Origin: Bufo bufo
Lineage: Eukaryota > Chordata > Amphibia > Anura > Bufonidae
Direction: 5' to 3'
Assembly: GCF_905171765.1 (NCBI RefSeq)
Contig: NC_053392.1
Span: 109,202,465 to 109,266,464, forward strand
Length of the DNA stretch: 64,000 bases
The number at the start of each line of letters is the position of its first letter. The stretch's first letter is position 1. Shown here piece by piece: positions 33,980 through 45,794 of the stretch. The notes under the pieces are model-generated. The model had not been told where the DNA came from and made no database searches. It worked only from the letters and a program-made list of their open reading frames with translations. The translations under genes and the position numbers were made by a program.

Positions 33980-36900
33980 ATGAGGCAAACATCTAATAAG
34001 GGACGCGGTCATGGTCGTGGTGGTGTTGGTGGAGCCTCTGGTGCAGTGAGAGGACGTGGCCGTTCTGCCACAGCTACACGTCCTACTGAACCTACTACCT
34101 CAGGTCCCAGTAGCCGCCAGAATCTACAGCGATATTTGGTCGGGCCTACTGCCGTTCTAAGGATGGTAAGCCCTGAGCAAGTACAGGCGCTAGTCAATTG
34201 GGTGGCCACGTTCACATTATCTCCCACCCAGTCTTCTGCAGAAAGCGCACAGGTGGCGCCTGAAACCCATGCCCATCAGTCTGTCACATCACCCCTGTGC
34301 ATATCGGGGAACCTGTCTGAGCCTCAAGTCATGCAGCAGTCTCTTATGCTGCTTGAAGACTCTGCTGGCAGGGTTTCCCAAGGGCATCCACCTAGCCCTT
34401 CCCCAGGGGTGGAAGACATAGAATGCACTGACGCACAACCACTTATGTTTCCTGATGAGGACATGGGAATACCACCTCAGCACGTCTCTGATGATGATGA
34501 AACACAGGTGCCAACTACTGCGTCTTTCTGCAGTGTGCAGACCGAAAAGGAGGTCAGGGAGGAAGACTGGGTGGAAGACGATGCAGGGGACGATGGAATG
34601 AAGGTCGTGCCATTGACTTTCAGAGTTCGGAGGAAGAGGCAGTGGTGAGACCAAGCCAACAGCATAGCAAAAGCGGGAGCAGGGTGCAAAAGCAGAGCAG
34701 CCATCGCCAAAACAGTTCGCCTGCTACTGGCCACCGTCACCAGGGACCGAGCACACCAAAGGCAGCTTCAAGGAGTTCCCTGGCATGGCACTTTTTCACA
34801 CAATGTGCTGACGACAAGACCCGAGTGGTTTGCACGCTGTGCCATCAGAGCCTGAAGCGAGGCATTAACGTTCTGAACCTTAGCACAACCTGCATGACCA
34901 GGCATCTACATGCGAGACATGGGCTGCAGTGGAGTAAGCACCTTCAAAACCAAGAAAGGGCTCAGGCCCCTCCTGCCCCCTCTTCTGCTGCTGCCTTGGC
35001 CTCTTCCTCCGCCTCTGGAGGAACGTTGGCACCTGCCGCCCAGCAAACAGAGGATGTGCCACCAACAACACCACCTCCGTCACCAAGCATCTCCACCATG
35101 TCACACGGAAGCGTTCAGCTCTCCATCTCACAAACCTTAGTTAGAAAGCGTAAATTCCCACCTAGCCACCCTCGATCCCTGGCCCTGAATGCCAGCATTT
35201 CTAAACTACTGGCCTTTGAAATGCTGTCATTCAGGCTGGTGGAGACGGACAGCTTCAAACAGCTCATGTTGCTTGCTGCCCCACAGTATGTCGTTCCCAG
35301 CCGCCACTACTTCTCCAGGAGAGCTGTGCCCTCCCTGCACAACCAAGTATCGGATAAAATCAAGTGTGCACTGCGCAACGCCATCTGTGGCAAGGTCCAC
35401 CTAACCACAGATACGTGGACCAGTAAGCACGGCCAGGGGCGCTATATCTCCCTAACTGCACACTATGTAAATATAGTGGCGGCTGGGCCCCAGGAGGAGA
35501 GCCGTTTGGCGCACGTCCTTCCACTGCCAAGGATCGCAGGGCATCATACTTTGCCTCCTGTTGCCTCCTCTTCCTACTCGGCTTCCTCCTCCTCTTCTAC
35601 CACCTCCTCATCCGGTAAGCGACAGACCTTCACCACCAACTTCAGCACAGCCAGGGGTAAACGTCAGCAGGCCGTTCTGAAACTGATCTGTTTGGGGGAC
35701 TGGCCCCACACCGCGCAGGAGTTGTGGAGGGGTATAGAACAACAGACCGACGAGTGGTTGCTGCCAGTGAGCCTCAAGCCCGGCCTGGTGGTGTGCGATA
35801 ATGGGCGAAATCTCATTGCAGCTCTGGGACTAGCCGGTTTGACGCACATCCCTTGCCTGGCGCATGTGCTGAATTTGGTGGTGCAGAAATTCATTCACAA
35901 CTACCCCGACATGTCAGAGCTGCTGCATAAAGTGCGGGCCGTCTGTGCGCACTTCCGGTGTTCTCATCCTGCCACCGCTCAGCTGTCTGCTCTACAGCGT
36001 AACTTCGGCCTTCCCGCTAACCGCCTCATATGCGACGTGCCCACCAGGTGGAACTCCACCTTTCACATGCTGGAGTGACTGTGTGAGAAGCAGCAGGCCA
36101 TAGTGGAGTTTCAACTGCAGCACGCACGGGTGAGTCGCACTGCGGCACAGCACCACTTCACCACCAATGACTGGGCCTCCATGCGAGACCTGTGTGCCCT
36201 GTTGCGCTGTTTCGAGTACTCCACCAACATGGCGATGACACCGTTATCAACGTTACAATACCACTTCTATGTCTCCTTGAGAAAACACTTAGGGCGATGA
36301 TGGAAGAGGATGTGACCCAGGACGAGGAGGAAGATAGGTCATCTCTAACACTTTCAGGCCAGTCTTTTAGAAGTGGCTCAGAAAGAGGATTTTTGCAACA
36401 GCAGAGGCCAAGTACAAATTTGGCCAGCCAGGGCCCACTACTGGAGGACGAGGAGGAGGAGGATGAGGAGGAGGATGGGGATGAAGCATGTTCACAGCGG
36501 GGTGGTATCCAACGCAGCTCGGGCCCATCACTGGTGCGTGGCTGGGGGGATACGGAGGACGCAGACGATACGCCTCCCACTAAGGACAGCTTGTCCTTAC
36601 CTCTGGGCAGCCTGGCACACATGAGCGACTACATGCTGCAGTGCCTGTGCAACGACAGCAGAGTTGCCCACATTTTAACGTGTGCTGACTACTGGGTGGC
36701 CACCCTGCTGGATCTCCGTTACAAAGACAATGTGCCGTCCTTAATTCCCTCACTGGAGCGTGATCGGAAGATGCGCGTCTACAGGCGGGGGAGGAGGAAG
36801 AGGTCGCCAACGCAGCTGTGTCAGCGCCAGCACCTCAGAAGGCAGGGTTAGCATGGCCGACATGTGGAAAAGCTTTGTGACCTCGCCGCAACAACCGGCC

Positions 36901-37221
36901 CCAACTGCTGATATGGAGCGTGTTAGCAGGAGGCAGCATTTGAACAACATGGTGGAACAGTACCTGTGCACACGCCTACACATACTGACTTATGGTTCTG
37001 CCCCATTCAACTTCGGGGTCTCCAAATTGTCCACATGGCCAGAGCTTGCCCTGTATGCCTTGGAGGTGCTGGCCTGCCCTGCAGCCAGTGTACTCTCTGA
37101 ACGTGTATTTAGCACAGCAGGAGGCGTCATTACAGACAGACGCAGCCACCTGTCAACAGCCAACGTGGACAAGCTCACGTTCATTAAAATGAACCAGGCT
37201 TGGATCGTTCAGGACTTGTAG
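33980..37221 (+). pseudogene. hAT1 BED-finger transposase, near full-length (dead)
   Basis: A ZBED-like hAT transposase of roughly 1000 codons. In order: a basic Gly/Arg N-terminus (KGRGHGRGGVGGASG), an acidic linker, a BED finger (34790-34960; VVCTLCHQSL and a His pair HLHARH), the catalytic fold with VHLTTDTWTS near 35398, VVCDNGRN near 35793 and HIPCLAHVLNLVVQ near 35845, the CDVPTRWNSTFHML block near 36028, a poly-acidic insert (36440-36490), and the C-terminal dimerisation motif ASVLSERVFSTAGG near 37090 ending at a natural stop. The start is the first Met at 33980 after the array. Lesions: frame change near 34630, TGA at 36076-36078, where copy 1 has a non-stop codon, and frame changes near 36230 and 36790. 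Confidence 0.93.
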
Positions 37222-38137
37222 TCTGTACCTTGTGCAGAATAGACAGTTCTAACAGCCTCAACCATCCATCCTTGTACTCAAGTGTACTTATTCCTTTTTT
37301 TATATTTTTTATATGTCCCAATATTTTGGGGGATACCCCTATGTAAAAATGCAAAATAACACACATCTGTGTTGGCAACCTATTCCTCCTTCGCCGCCGC
37401 TTCCACCTAGACCGTCACGTGAGCCTACGCGGCCACATCCACCCATTCACCGCCTTCTCAACCTTTTCCTCCTACATCATTCCTAATTTTTATTTTTTTA
37501 AGATCTTTTATGTTTTTTTAATTCATTTTCCAATCCACATTTGTTTGCAGAGCATTTGCCATGCTCTTAAGCACATGTTGCTGCCTTTTGCAGCCCTCTA
37601 GCTCTTTCCATGCCATTTTTTCAGCCATTTTAGTGCTCAAAGTTCGGGTCCCCATTGACTTCAATGAGGTTCGGGGTCAAGTTCGGTTCCCGAACCCGAA
37701 TTTTTTTTTTCAAGTTCGGCCGAACCTGCCGAACCCGAACATCCAGGTGTCCGCTGAACTCTAATCATGTGATATTTTTATAGAGCAGGTTGTTACAGAC
37801 GCGACAATACCAAATATGTTGTTTGTTTCAGTTTTATATAATAAAGCATTTTTGAAAATAATGATTTTTTAGTGTCTCCATATTTTGAGAGCCATAGTTT
37901 TTTTAGTTTTTTGGGCGATTGTCTTAGGTAAGGCTTAATTTTTTGCGGGATGAGATGACAGTTTAATGAGTACTATTTTGGGGTGCATATGACTTTTTGA
38001 TCGCTTGGTATACACTTTTTGTAAAGTAAGGTGAGAAAAATAGCTTTTTTGACACTATTTTTATTTTTTTACGGTGTTCACCTGATGGGTTAGGTCATGT
38101 GATATTCTAATAGACCTGGTTGTTACGGACATGGCGA

Positions 38138-39946
38138 CAGAGGCGTATCTAGTGAAAATGGCGCCTATGGCAAGCACTGAAACTGCGCCCCTGTCAAAAT
38201 ATTTTAAACCCATCTTTCAGATAACCTTAACAAAAAAAAAAACACGATAGCTCTTTTGTAGAACCCTCATAAAAACTTACAGTTACTTGACTTGGCCCTT
38301 GGGGATCTCGGACGCCACTTCAACACTTTGGCCGGGGGCTCGGCGGAGCTGATGTTGTGCTTTAACCTAATGAGAAAGATTTCATAATAAGGATTTGGAG
38401 AAAGGGCAGAGGGATAGCAGAGCAGGGAGAGGCTGGTGCTGCTACTAGGGGGTCATACCATGGGGGAGTAATAAAGCCCACCATAATGCCCCCCCAGTAG
38501 TAATAATTCTCCTTATAATATGCAAAACATTTGTAATGCCCCCAGTTGAGCTAATGTTCCCATAATGTGCCAATATAAAATACCCCTTCTCAGTGCCCCC
38601 GTAGATGACCCCCATAGTGCCCCCCCCTTCCCCATAGTACCCACCATAATGTGTCCCAGTATAAAATGCCCCTATACAGAGCCCCCATATAAAATATCTT
38701 CTTTTTTAGCCTCAGTAGATGCCCCTATAATGCCCCCCAATAATCTGCAGTAAGATGTGCCCCCATAGATGCCCCCAATCATGTGCCAGTAATAAGAGCC
38801 CCCCCACCATCATGTGCCAGTAGCCAGAGCCCCCCCATATCATGTCAGTAGCCAGAGCCCCCCCATATCATGTGCCAGTAGCCCCCCTTATGTGCCAGTA
38901 GCCCCCCTATGTGCCAGTAGCCCTCCTTATCATGTGCCAGTAGCCCCCCTTATCATGTGCCAGTAGCCCCCTTATCATGTGCCAGTAGCCCCCCTTATCA
39001 TGTGCCAGTAGCCCCCCTTATCATGTGCCAGTAGCCCCCCATATCATGTGCCAGTAGCCAGAGCCCCCCCATATCATGTGCCAGTAGCCAGAGCCCCCCC
39101 CCCCACCATCATGTGCCAGTAGCCAGAGCCCCCCCATATCATGTGTCAGTAGCCAGAGCCCCCCCATATCATGTGTCAGTAGCCAGAGTGCCCCCATATC
39201 ATGTGTCAGTAGCCAGAGTGCCCCCATATCATGTGCCAGTAGCCCCCCATATCATGTGCCAGTAGCCCCCCTTATCATGTGCCAGCCCAGTAGTCCCCCC
39301 TTATCATGGGCCAGCCCAGTAGTCCCCCCTTATCATGTGCCAGCCCAGTAGTCCCCCCTTATCATGTGCCAGCCCAGCCCAGTAGTCCCCCCTTATGTGC
39401 CAGCCCAGTAGCCCCCCTTATGTGCCAGCCCAGTAGCCCCCCTTATCATGTGCCAGCCCAGTATTGTACCTATATAAAAAAATAAAAAAAAATAATACAC
39501 TTATACTTACCTCCAGCAATGCGATGCGATGCAGGCCACCTCTTCCGTCTGTGTGTCCCTCGCTATACGGCTCAGGCGACGCGATGACGTCATCGCGCCA
39601 TCACCGGCCTCTGATAGGCTGCCAGCACTAAGCCGGCAGCCTATCAGAGGAACAGGAGGGGACACACCTCTCCCTCCTCTGCCGCAGCACAGACAGGCAT
39701 CTGTATTGCCGTCCTGAGGACGGCAATACAGATGACTATGGAGATGAGCGCTTCCGCAATGGAGGCGCTCATCTCCTGCTCTGCCCTGCCGCCGGCCGCG
39801 GCCGCCCCCACTTGTCACCAGGGCCGCAGCGCTGGGGTGCGGGGCCCAGGCACCCACTGCACCCCGTGTAGGATCGGCCCTGGTCGCCCCCCCCGCTTGG
39901 CGCCTATGGCACTAGCCATGGCTGCCATAGCTTGGATACGCCACTG
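38138..39946. mobile_element. Family X hAT-N, complete with 8-bp duplication
   Basis: CATGGCGA at 38130-38137 and 39947-39954 is a perfect duplication. Termini are CAGAGGCGTATCTAG and the complement of CTTGGATACGCCACTG. The body has a minisatellite (38770-39460) and a region matching 431-620. It is non-coding apart from chance frames. Confidence 0.95.
38770..39460. repeat. Family X minisatellite (TCATGTGCCAGTAGC...)
   Basis: Over twenty units of ATCATGTGCCAGTAGCC(AGAG)CCCCC, later ATCATGTGCCAGCCCAGTAG. Unit length varies between about 20 and 29 bp. The reverse strand reads as a MGALWLLTHD-type repeat peptide, which is an artefact. Confidence 0.92.
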
Positions 39947-39965
39947 CATGGCGATACCTAATATT

Positions 39966-40693
39966 TAGCAATGATCGAGCACCAAAGTATTCGTGTGTTC
40001 GGCCTGAACACATTGCTATATTTGTGTGCTCGGCCGAGCACCCGAGTATAATGGAAGTCAATGGGAGACAACCCGGCACCCCCTGCTCTGAAGAGGGGAG
40101 GGTGCCTGGTCCATTGGAAAAGGTAAGAAAGTGACAGAAACACCACCGAAATTGATCGGGAACAGCATGGGGGGGATGTCTGGATTCACCTTGGATTCCC
40201 AGGTCGCTGCTGGGAACGATTTTACAGGAAAAAATGTTAGGAAACATTATTTTGTGTATATTCAATTGTATATAAAGTGCAAGTGCTGCAAAAAATTACA
40301 AGCAAGAGGCATTCCAAAACAGCCTGTATATCACATAAAGGAGGGCCTCATTCACATTGTGGTACAATTGTTCAGGTCGTGGGACTCCTACACTTATAAA
40401 GCCTATGCACTAAGTGAAAGGGCTGCCATAAATTACAAGGAACCGGCACTCCATAACACCCTTTGTTACACATAAAGGAGGTCATAATACACACCCATGA
40501 AAAATTATGATTGATAGCCTGCTGGTGACCCTCAAAAACATTTGGGGCAAGGGCCTGCTGATCTTGAGAGAGGGATACCACATCAAAGGGAGGTCAATGG
40601 CTGAAATCTGATTGGCTGTTGTTGCCTTGCCCCTTTTTTTTTACTAATTGTGAACCACCCAGAGAGGGTGGGTCAAGGTATTAAAGCTCAAGA
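39966..40693 (-). mobile_element. hAT2 minus copy, 3' end region
   Basis: 39966-40510 matches 30120-30650 in reverse. 40511-40693 holds a GGCAAGGGCCTGCTGAT array-like scrap and unassigned sequence. No gene is seen. Confidence 0.75.
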
Positions 40694-40823
40694 TTCCAAG
40701 GAAGGCAGCAGGCGCGTGGCAATTACAATAACAATGCAGCACTCCTAAGCGGCCCTGTTATTGGAATGAGTACACTTTCCGTTAACAAGGATCTATTGGA
40801 GGGCAAGTCTGGTGCCAGCAGCC
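40694..40823 (+). pseudogene. 18S rRNA fragment, antisense to hAT2
   Basis: The plus strand follows vertebrate 18S from CCAAGGAAGGCAGCAGGCGCG through ATTGGAATGAGTACACTTT to ATTGGAGGGCAAGTCTGGTG and CCAGCAGCC, with a deletion in the middle and CpG loss. It ends abruptly at 40823, where hAT2-related sequence begins. Confidence 0.93.
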
Positions 40824-40920
40824 AACTTGTTCCCGGCCTCCACAACGTTTACCCAGTGTGCCATCAGGGTGAAGATTGTGTTGGCTACTGAGACTGGACT
40901 TGTTGGTGAGGGCCTGCTGC
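40824..40920 (-). pseudogene. hAT2 coding scrap between two rDNA fragments
   Basis: Reverse of sequence related to hAT2 near 18990-19030 (plus-strand landmark GATTGTGTTGGCTACTGAGAC). It ends in GGTGAGGGCCTGCTG, the 40-bp array motif. It is too short for a product. Confidence 0.65.
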
Positions 40921-41006
40921 CGCTTTCTTGACTCTAGATAACTTCTAGGCGATCGCACGTCCCTGTGATGGCGACAATCCATTTGGATGTCTGCCCTATC
41001 AACTTT
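40921..41006 (+). pseudogene. 18S rRNA fragment (5' domain), antisense to hAT2
   Basis: The plus strand follows 18S from GCTTT-TTGACTCTAGATAAC through CGATCGCACGTCCC to CTGCCCTATCAACTTT. It overlaps the same 18S region as the fragment at 14166-14316 in hAT1 and begins at nearly the same base. Confidence 0.92.
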
Positions 41007-41240
41007 GGAGCAATTTTCTTAACAAGGAACTTCTGGTATAGCACCATTTTGCTTGTCCTCTCCACCAGAGGAATGAGAGATGAGAAGTTCTCTTTGTAGT
41101 GGGGGTCAAGAAGGGTGAACAACCAGTAATCTGTGTTGTCTAAAATGTGTATAACGCGCGGGTAGTAGGAAAGGCAGCCTAACATGAAGTCAGCCATGTG
41201 TGCCAGAGTACCAATAGGCAAAACTTCGCTGTCATCATCA
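41007..41240 (-). pseudogene. hAT2 transposase fragment (second copy)
   Basis: The minus frame includes SEVLPIGTLAHMADFML, LDNTDYWLFTLLDPHYKENF and SSLIPLVERTSKMV, matching the segment at 42510-42380 of the main minus pseudogene. It joins 18S rDNA at 41006 and the 40-bp array at 41240. This is a duplicate coding piece, not part of one continuous gene. Confidence 0.85.
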
Positions 41241-41770
41241 GAAGGTGAGCTGACCCTGTAAAAGATTGTAGGTGAGGGCCTGCAGGTGAGCTGACCCTGT
41301 AAAACATTATATGCAAGGGCCTGCAATTGAGCTGACCCTGTAAAACATTATATGCGAGGGCCTGCAGGTGAGCTGACCCTGTAAAAGATTTTAGGTGAGT
41401 GCCTGCAGGAAACCTGACCCTGTAAAACATTATATGTGAGGGCCTGCAGTTGAGCTGACCCTGTAAAACATTAAATGTGAGGGCCTGCAGTTGAGCTGAC
41501 CCTGTAAAACATTATATGCGAATGCCTGCTGTAGAGCTGACGCTCTAAAACAATATTTTCAAGTGCATGTTGTTGAGCTGACACTCTAAAACATTATTTG
41601 CAAGTGCCTTTAGGTGAGCTGATGTTTTAAAACATTATATGCGAGTGCATGCTGTACAGCTGATGCTCTAAAACATTATATGCGAGTGTATGCTGTTCAG
41701 CTGACCGTCTAAAAAAAAATTTGTTGAGGGTCTGCAGTTAAGCTGACCCTATTAAAAAAATTAGAGTGGA
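41240..41770 (-). repeat. hAT2 40-bp tandem array (minus copy)
   Basis: More than a dozen units of GTGAGCTGACCCTGTAAAAC plus ATTATATGCGAGGGCCTGCAG. Divergence rises toward 41770. Confidence 0.93.
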
Positions 41771-41928
41771 GGGAATATATACAATCTGGATGAGGAGGAG
41801 GAGAAAACAAGATTCAACCATATACTATTTTTTGTGGTGGAAAAGGTGCATGGGAATACACTACAGTAGATTGAGTACATTATAAATGATAGAATGAAAT
41901 TGCCTTTATATTCATCATCAGCTCAGCT

Positions 41929-43667
41929 CTCCTCTGGTGGAGTTGAGAAGTCAGGGGCAATCCAGGCCTTGTTCATTTTTATCTGAGTCAACCTGTCAGC
42001 ATTGCCAGTGGACAAGCGGATACGCTTATCTGTTATAATGCCACCAGCAGCACTAAATACACGTTCAGACAAAACGCTGGCGGCAGGGCAGGCCAGCACC
42101 TCCAAGGAATAGAGCGCCAGTTCGTGCTGGGTGTCCAAGGTAAGGCACTGAGGGATCATTTAGGACGCTGACACGGTCTGCTATGTATTCCTTCATCATC
42201 TTCCAAAACTTTTTCCTCATTGTACCACTGGGCCGCACTTGAGGGTTAGGATGCATTGGAGAGTGTTGCCCTGCCTTTGTTGGAACTGCTGTGTGTTCTG
42301 CTTGTTGCCTAAGGAAGTACGGACTCTGCTGGCCGCGTTGTCAGATGGAAAATTTTGGAGCAATCTCTCAACAAGTACCTTCTTGTATTGCACCGTTTTA
42401 CTCCTTCTCTCCACCACAGGAATTAGAGATGAGAAGTTCTCTTTGTAGCGGGGGTCGAGAAGGGTGAAAAGCCAGTAATCCGTGTTATCTAAAATGCGTA
42501 TAACGCGAGGGTTCCACAACATTCACCCAGTGTGCGGTCAGGGAAATGTAGCATCCCTGGCCTCCAGCACTTGTCCATGTGTCCATGGTTAAGTGAACCT
42601 TCCCAGTAACTGCGTTGGTCAGGGCACGGGTGATGTTCTGGGACACATGCTGGTGTAAGGCGAAGGTCCAGGTGCAGGGCGAGGGGCATCCGGGCCTGAG
42701 CCTTTGACAGGGGATTGGCGAGCAGTGCGTAACACAGGAGAAGAGGAGGCAGTGGTGTGACCTGCAGACCCAGATTGTGGACCCAGGCGTTCGGCCCACT
42801 TATTAGGGTCCTTGGATGCCATGTGGCGGATCATGCTGGTGGTGGTGAGGTTGCTAGTGTTTACGCCCTGGCTCATTTTGGCACGGCACAGGTTGCAAAC
42901 TACCACTCTTTTGTTGTCTGCACTTTCATCAAAAAATCGCCATACTGCGGTACACCTACCCCTCGACAAGGTAGATTTATGCATGGGGGTGCTCGGTGTA
43001 ACGATTGCGGGTCTGTTTGGTGTGGGCCGACTTTTCCCTTTTGCAACCTCACTGCCTCTTCCAGCCTGTTGCGGTGCTGCGGATCCCTCCCCCTATGTAC
43101 TGCTGTCCTCGCTCCGCTTTTCACCTTCCCATGTTGGTTCAGTGACCTCATCGTCAACCACGTCCTCTTCCACTTCCTCACTCTGCTCATCCTCCTGACT
43201 TGACCTAATCACAACCTCAGTGATTGACAACCGTGTCTCATCATCATCCACCTCGAGAACGAATGATTGCCGTTCACCACCCTCATCTTCTTGAGACTGT
43301 GATGGCTCAAGAGGTTAGGAATCAGGGCACAATTTATCAGGTCCCTCTAAGCATGCTGGGCGCGAGGGCCAAATGTAATAGTGGCGCTGGAAATAGCTCC
43401 TCAGAATTTCCGAATGTGGGATCACTCGTTTGGCAAGCCTCTCCATGGTGGGAGGAAAGATTCGGTTAACCAGACTCTTGGCTACAGAGACTGGACTTGG
43501 TGGAAGAGAGGGTGGTGCTTAACCGACTGGAAGCATTATCTTCAGCAATCCAACTGACCAACCGTTCACACTGGTCCGACTTGGATAGCGTGGTCCTGCG
43601 GCGCTCAGCTAAGTTGGACATAAAGCTGGGTACAATGGATGTTTTTTTTTTCTGCGGCTGGAGGAAC
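41929..43667 (-). pseudogene. hAT2 transposase, internally deleted (dead)
   Basis: Read on the minus strand from 43667: a Lys/Gln-rich start followed by RRRTTLSKSDQCERLVSWI, a Ser-rich stretch, an acidic segment (43230-43100), a BED finger (42960-42850; VVCNLC, MSQGVNTSNL, IRHMASKDP), then VTGKVHLTMDTWTSAGGQG (about 42600). It jumps from HWVNVVE at about 42510 to LDNTDYWLFTLLDPRYKENF, so the central catalytic part is deleted. The C-terminal dimerisation block ELALYSLEVLACPAASVLSE (about 42125-42065) and a stop at 41929 follow. Frames change several times, and the product would lack the catalytic core. Confidence 0.9.
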
Positions 43668-43679
43668 CATCCTCTGCGT

Positions 43680-44051
43680 CTGGAGGAAAAAAGGTTTGTA
43701 CACAAACATAGAAAAGGATTCTTTACGGTAAGAGCAGTGAGACTATAAAACTCTCTGCCTGAGGAGGTGGTGATGGTGAGTACAATAAAGGAATTCAAGA
43801 GGGGCCTGGATGTATTTCTGGAGCGTAATAATATTACAGGCTATAGCTACTAGAGAGGGGTCGTTGATCCAGGGAGTTAGTCTGATTGCCTGATTGGAGT
43901 CGGGAAGGAATTTTTTATTCCCCTAAAGTGGGGAAAATTGGCTTCTACCTCACAGGTTTTTTTTTGCCTTCCTCTGGATCAACTTGTAGGATAACAGGCC
44001 GAACTGGATGGACAAATGTCTTTTTTCGGCCTTATGTACTATGTTACTATG
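43680..44051 (+). mobile_element. CR1/L2-like LINE 3' fragment
   Basis: The fragment shows CTCTCTGCCTGAGGAGGTGG, GATCCAGGGAGTTAGTCTGA and GGCCGAACTGGATGGACAAA, and ends in TATGTACTATGTTACTATG. This layout is typical of vertebrate CR1/L2 3' ends. It abuts the 5' limit of the hAT2 minus transposase. Confidence 0.75.
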
Positions 44052-44109
44052 GTGCACTGGCAGCAGTCAGGCCCTGCCCTGTAAGTGATCTGAGAAGATC
44101 TTTCAGACT

Positions 44110-44625
44110 TGCTGCACATGAATCTATTTGACAGATTGCTTTATTGTGGCTTTGGGCAGGATCCCACCCCCTCACAGGTTCTGCTCATTAGTTAGTTAGT
44201 GATGCTATTTATACCTGCCTCTCACTATAGCCCTTGCGGTTTATAGTTTCTCCTAGAGTTCTCTGCTGGTATTTGGTGGATCTCCTGCTCCCAGTTCATC
44301 TTCATTTAAGTCCTCCTTCCTTCCCTTCTGTTGTTTGTATTGGCTAGGCCTTAGGTAGAGGCTGGTTCCTTCATCTTGTGCAAGGAACCGGTAGTCTTTT
44401 TACCTTCTCCCAAGCTGAGGGTTTGTGTCAGATGCAGCAGGGCTTAGGTTCGAAGGCATGAACACTTCTACCATCAAGATTTGTTCATGTTGGTAGCAGT
44501 CAGGGAAAGGCTCAGGGATTGTCAGGAGGTGACCTTTCCCTGTTCCCTAGTTGTGGGGCCTAGCCTGCTGTCTTGTTTAATCTTGTTGTGTTTGGTTTGC
44601 TTCCCTTCCCTTACCTTCCGTGACA
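44110..44625 (+). mobile_element. LTR B-related fragment
   Basis: It shares with solo LTR B the blocks CTACCATCAAG-TT-G-TCATGT, AGTCAGGG and AGGAGGTGACCT, and the same terminal CCGTGACA (ends 44625). Divergence is high, and the left boundary and a target duplication are not clear. Confidence 0.6.
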
Positions 44626-44719
44626 GCCACGGCCTCTGATTGCACCATGAGCATCATGCCCACTTCCCCGTCCCTTAGTGCTTGCCTTCTTCATATTAAT
44701 GGTTTTGTCACTAGATGTG

Positions 44720-45174
44720 GCGCAGATTGTTTTACAGTCTGCTAAAGACACAATTTTATAATGCTGAACAGTATATGTCACAGAAACCCACAGAATATGG
44801 ACACTATATTAGGCCCAGATTAGTTAAATTTGCCCTAAAGAAACAGTTTTCTGATGGGGTACTCTATATGTCACAGAAAGCCACACACTATGGACCTTAG
44901 ATTAGGCCCAGATTATTGGAATTTGCAATACAAACTCAGTTTTTGGATGCAGGACAGTATGTCACAGAAACCCACAGAATATGGACACTATATTAGGCCC
45001 AGATTAGTTAAATTTGCCCTAAAGAAAAAGTTTTCGGATGGCTTACTGTATATGTCACAGAAAGCCACACACTATGGACGGTAAATTAGGCCCAGATTAT
45101 TGGAATTTGCAATACAAACTCAGTTTTCGGATGCAGTACAGTATATGCCACAGAAACCCACAGAATATGGACAC
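44720..45174. repeat. ~188-bp tandem repeats, split by the LTR element
   Basis: Units contain TTAGGCCCAGATTAGTTAAATTTGCCC, ACAGTTTTCGGATGG and TATGTCACAGAAACCCACAG. The array resumes at 60002-60440 on the other side of the LTR insertion. It corresponds in position to the 5' repeats of the hAT2 element. Key words are given shortened; no gene is present. Confidence 0.88.
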
Positions 45175-45794
45175 TGTAGAATCTGCTCTGCTTTGCGGGT
45201 GCCTTAAATTACTGACGAACAACTGTATATTAACTCAGTGTTGGATTTATTTACAAATAGAGATATACCTACATTCTAAATACAATTAAGGGAATTGGAG
45301 AGGGGATTGGAGGGGGTCAGGATCCTTGAGCTAGCTTCACCATTCTCTCTCTCAGTCACACATGCCATGGGTTTTACTCTGTACTCAGAACACTCCTCTC
45401 CAGCAGGTCTCAGCGAATCACATTCTTGAATGTAAAGTCCAGAAAGACTTATCTTGTCCCAGAGGTCACCAAGGTCACCATTGCTCCTACATGTGAGCTA
45501 GGTTAGTGCAGATAATTACAAAGGGAAGAAAGTCCTATCATATACCCCTGCCCTCGTCCCAGCATGTATGTCCTTTCTCACACAGGTGTGGGCAGTAAAT
45601 ACCAGCAGGGGTCGGGCTTGCCCCAGGACGTGACAGTCCTGGCAGATCTTCCTTTCATTAGTGTCCCGCCCCAAGAACCCTTTGATGGTCCTCATTTGCA
45701 TATAAAGTAAACCCGGGCTGATTCAGTTCAAGATATCAAGGAACATCTTTGTATCAAAGATGTATCATAGATGTTAATTTTATTGGTTCCAACA
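45175..45794 (-). repeat. LTR C, 3' LTR
   Basis: About 620 bp, strongly similar to 59379-59996 throughout (CTCAGTGTTGGATTTATTTA, GCCATGGGTTTTACTCTGTA, GCATATAAAGTAAACCCGGG). A TATA-like GCATATAAAGTAAA lies near 45699. Confidence 0.95.

Larger units (their letters stand above)
32652..37763 (+). mobile_element. hAT1 copy 2, complete element with 8-bp duplication
   Basis: ATCATGTG at 32644-32651 and 37764-37771 is a perfect 8-bp target duplication. Termini are TAGAGTTGAGCGAACCCGAAC and the complement of GTCCGCTGAACTCTA, followed inward by dense GTTCGGG/CCCGAAC palindromes. Total 5112 bp, with an internal tandem array and one transposase frame. The uninterrupted target is mirrored at 38094 (GTCATGTGATATT). 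Confidence 0.97.

Noticed and set aside
38770..39460. CRISPR-like array or repeat protein
   Set aside because: Units are contiguous and vary gradually, with no unique spacers; it is a minisatellite in a vertebrate transposon.
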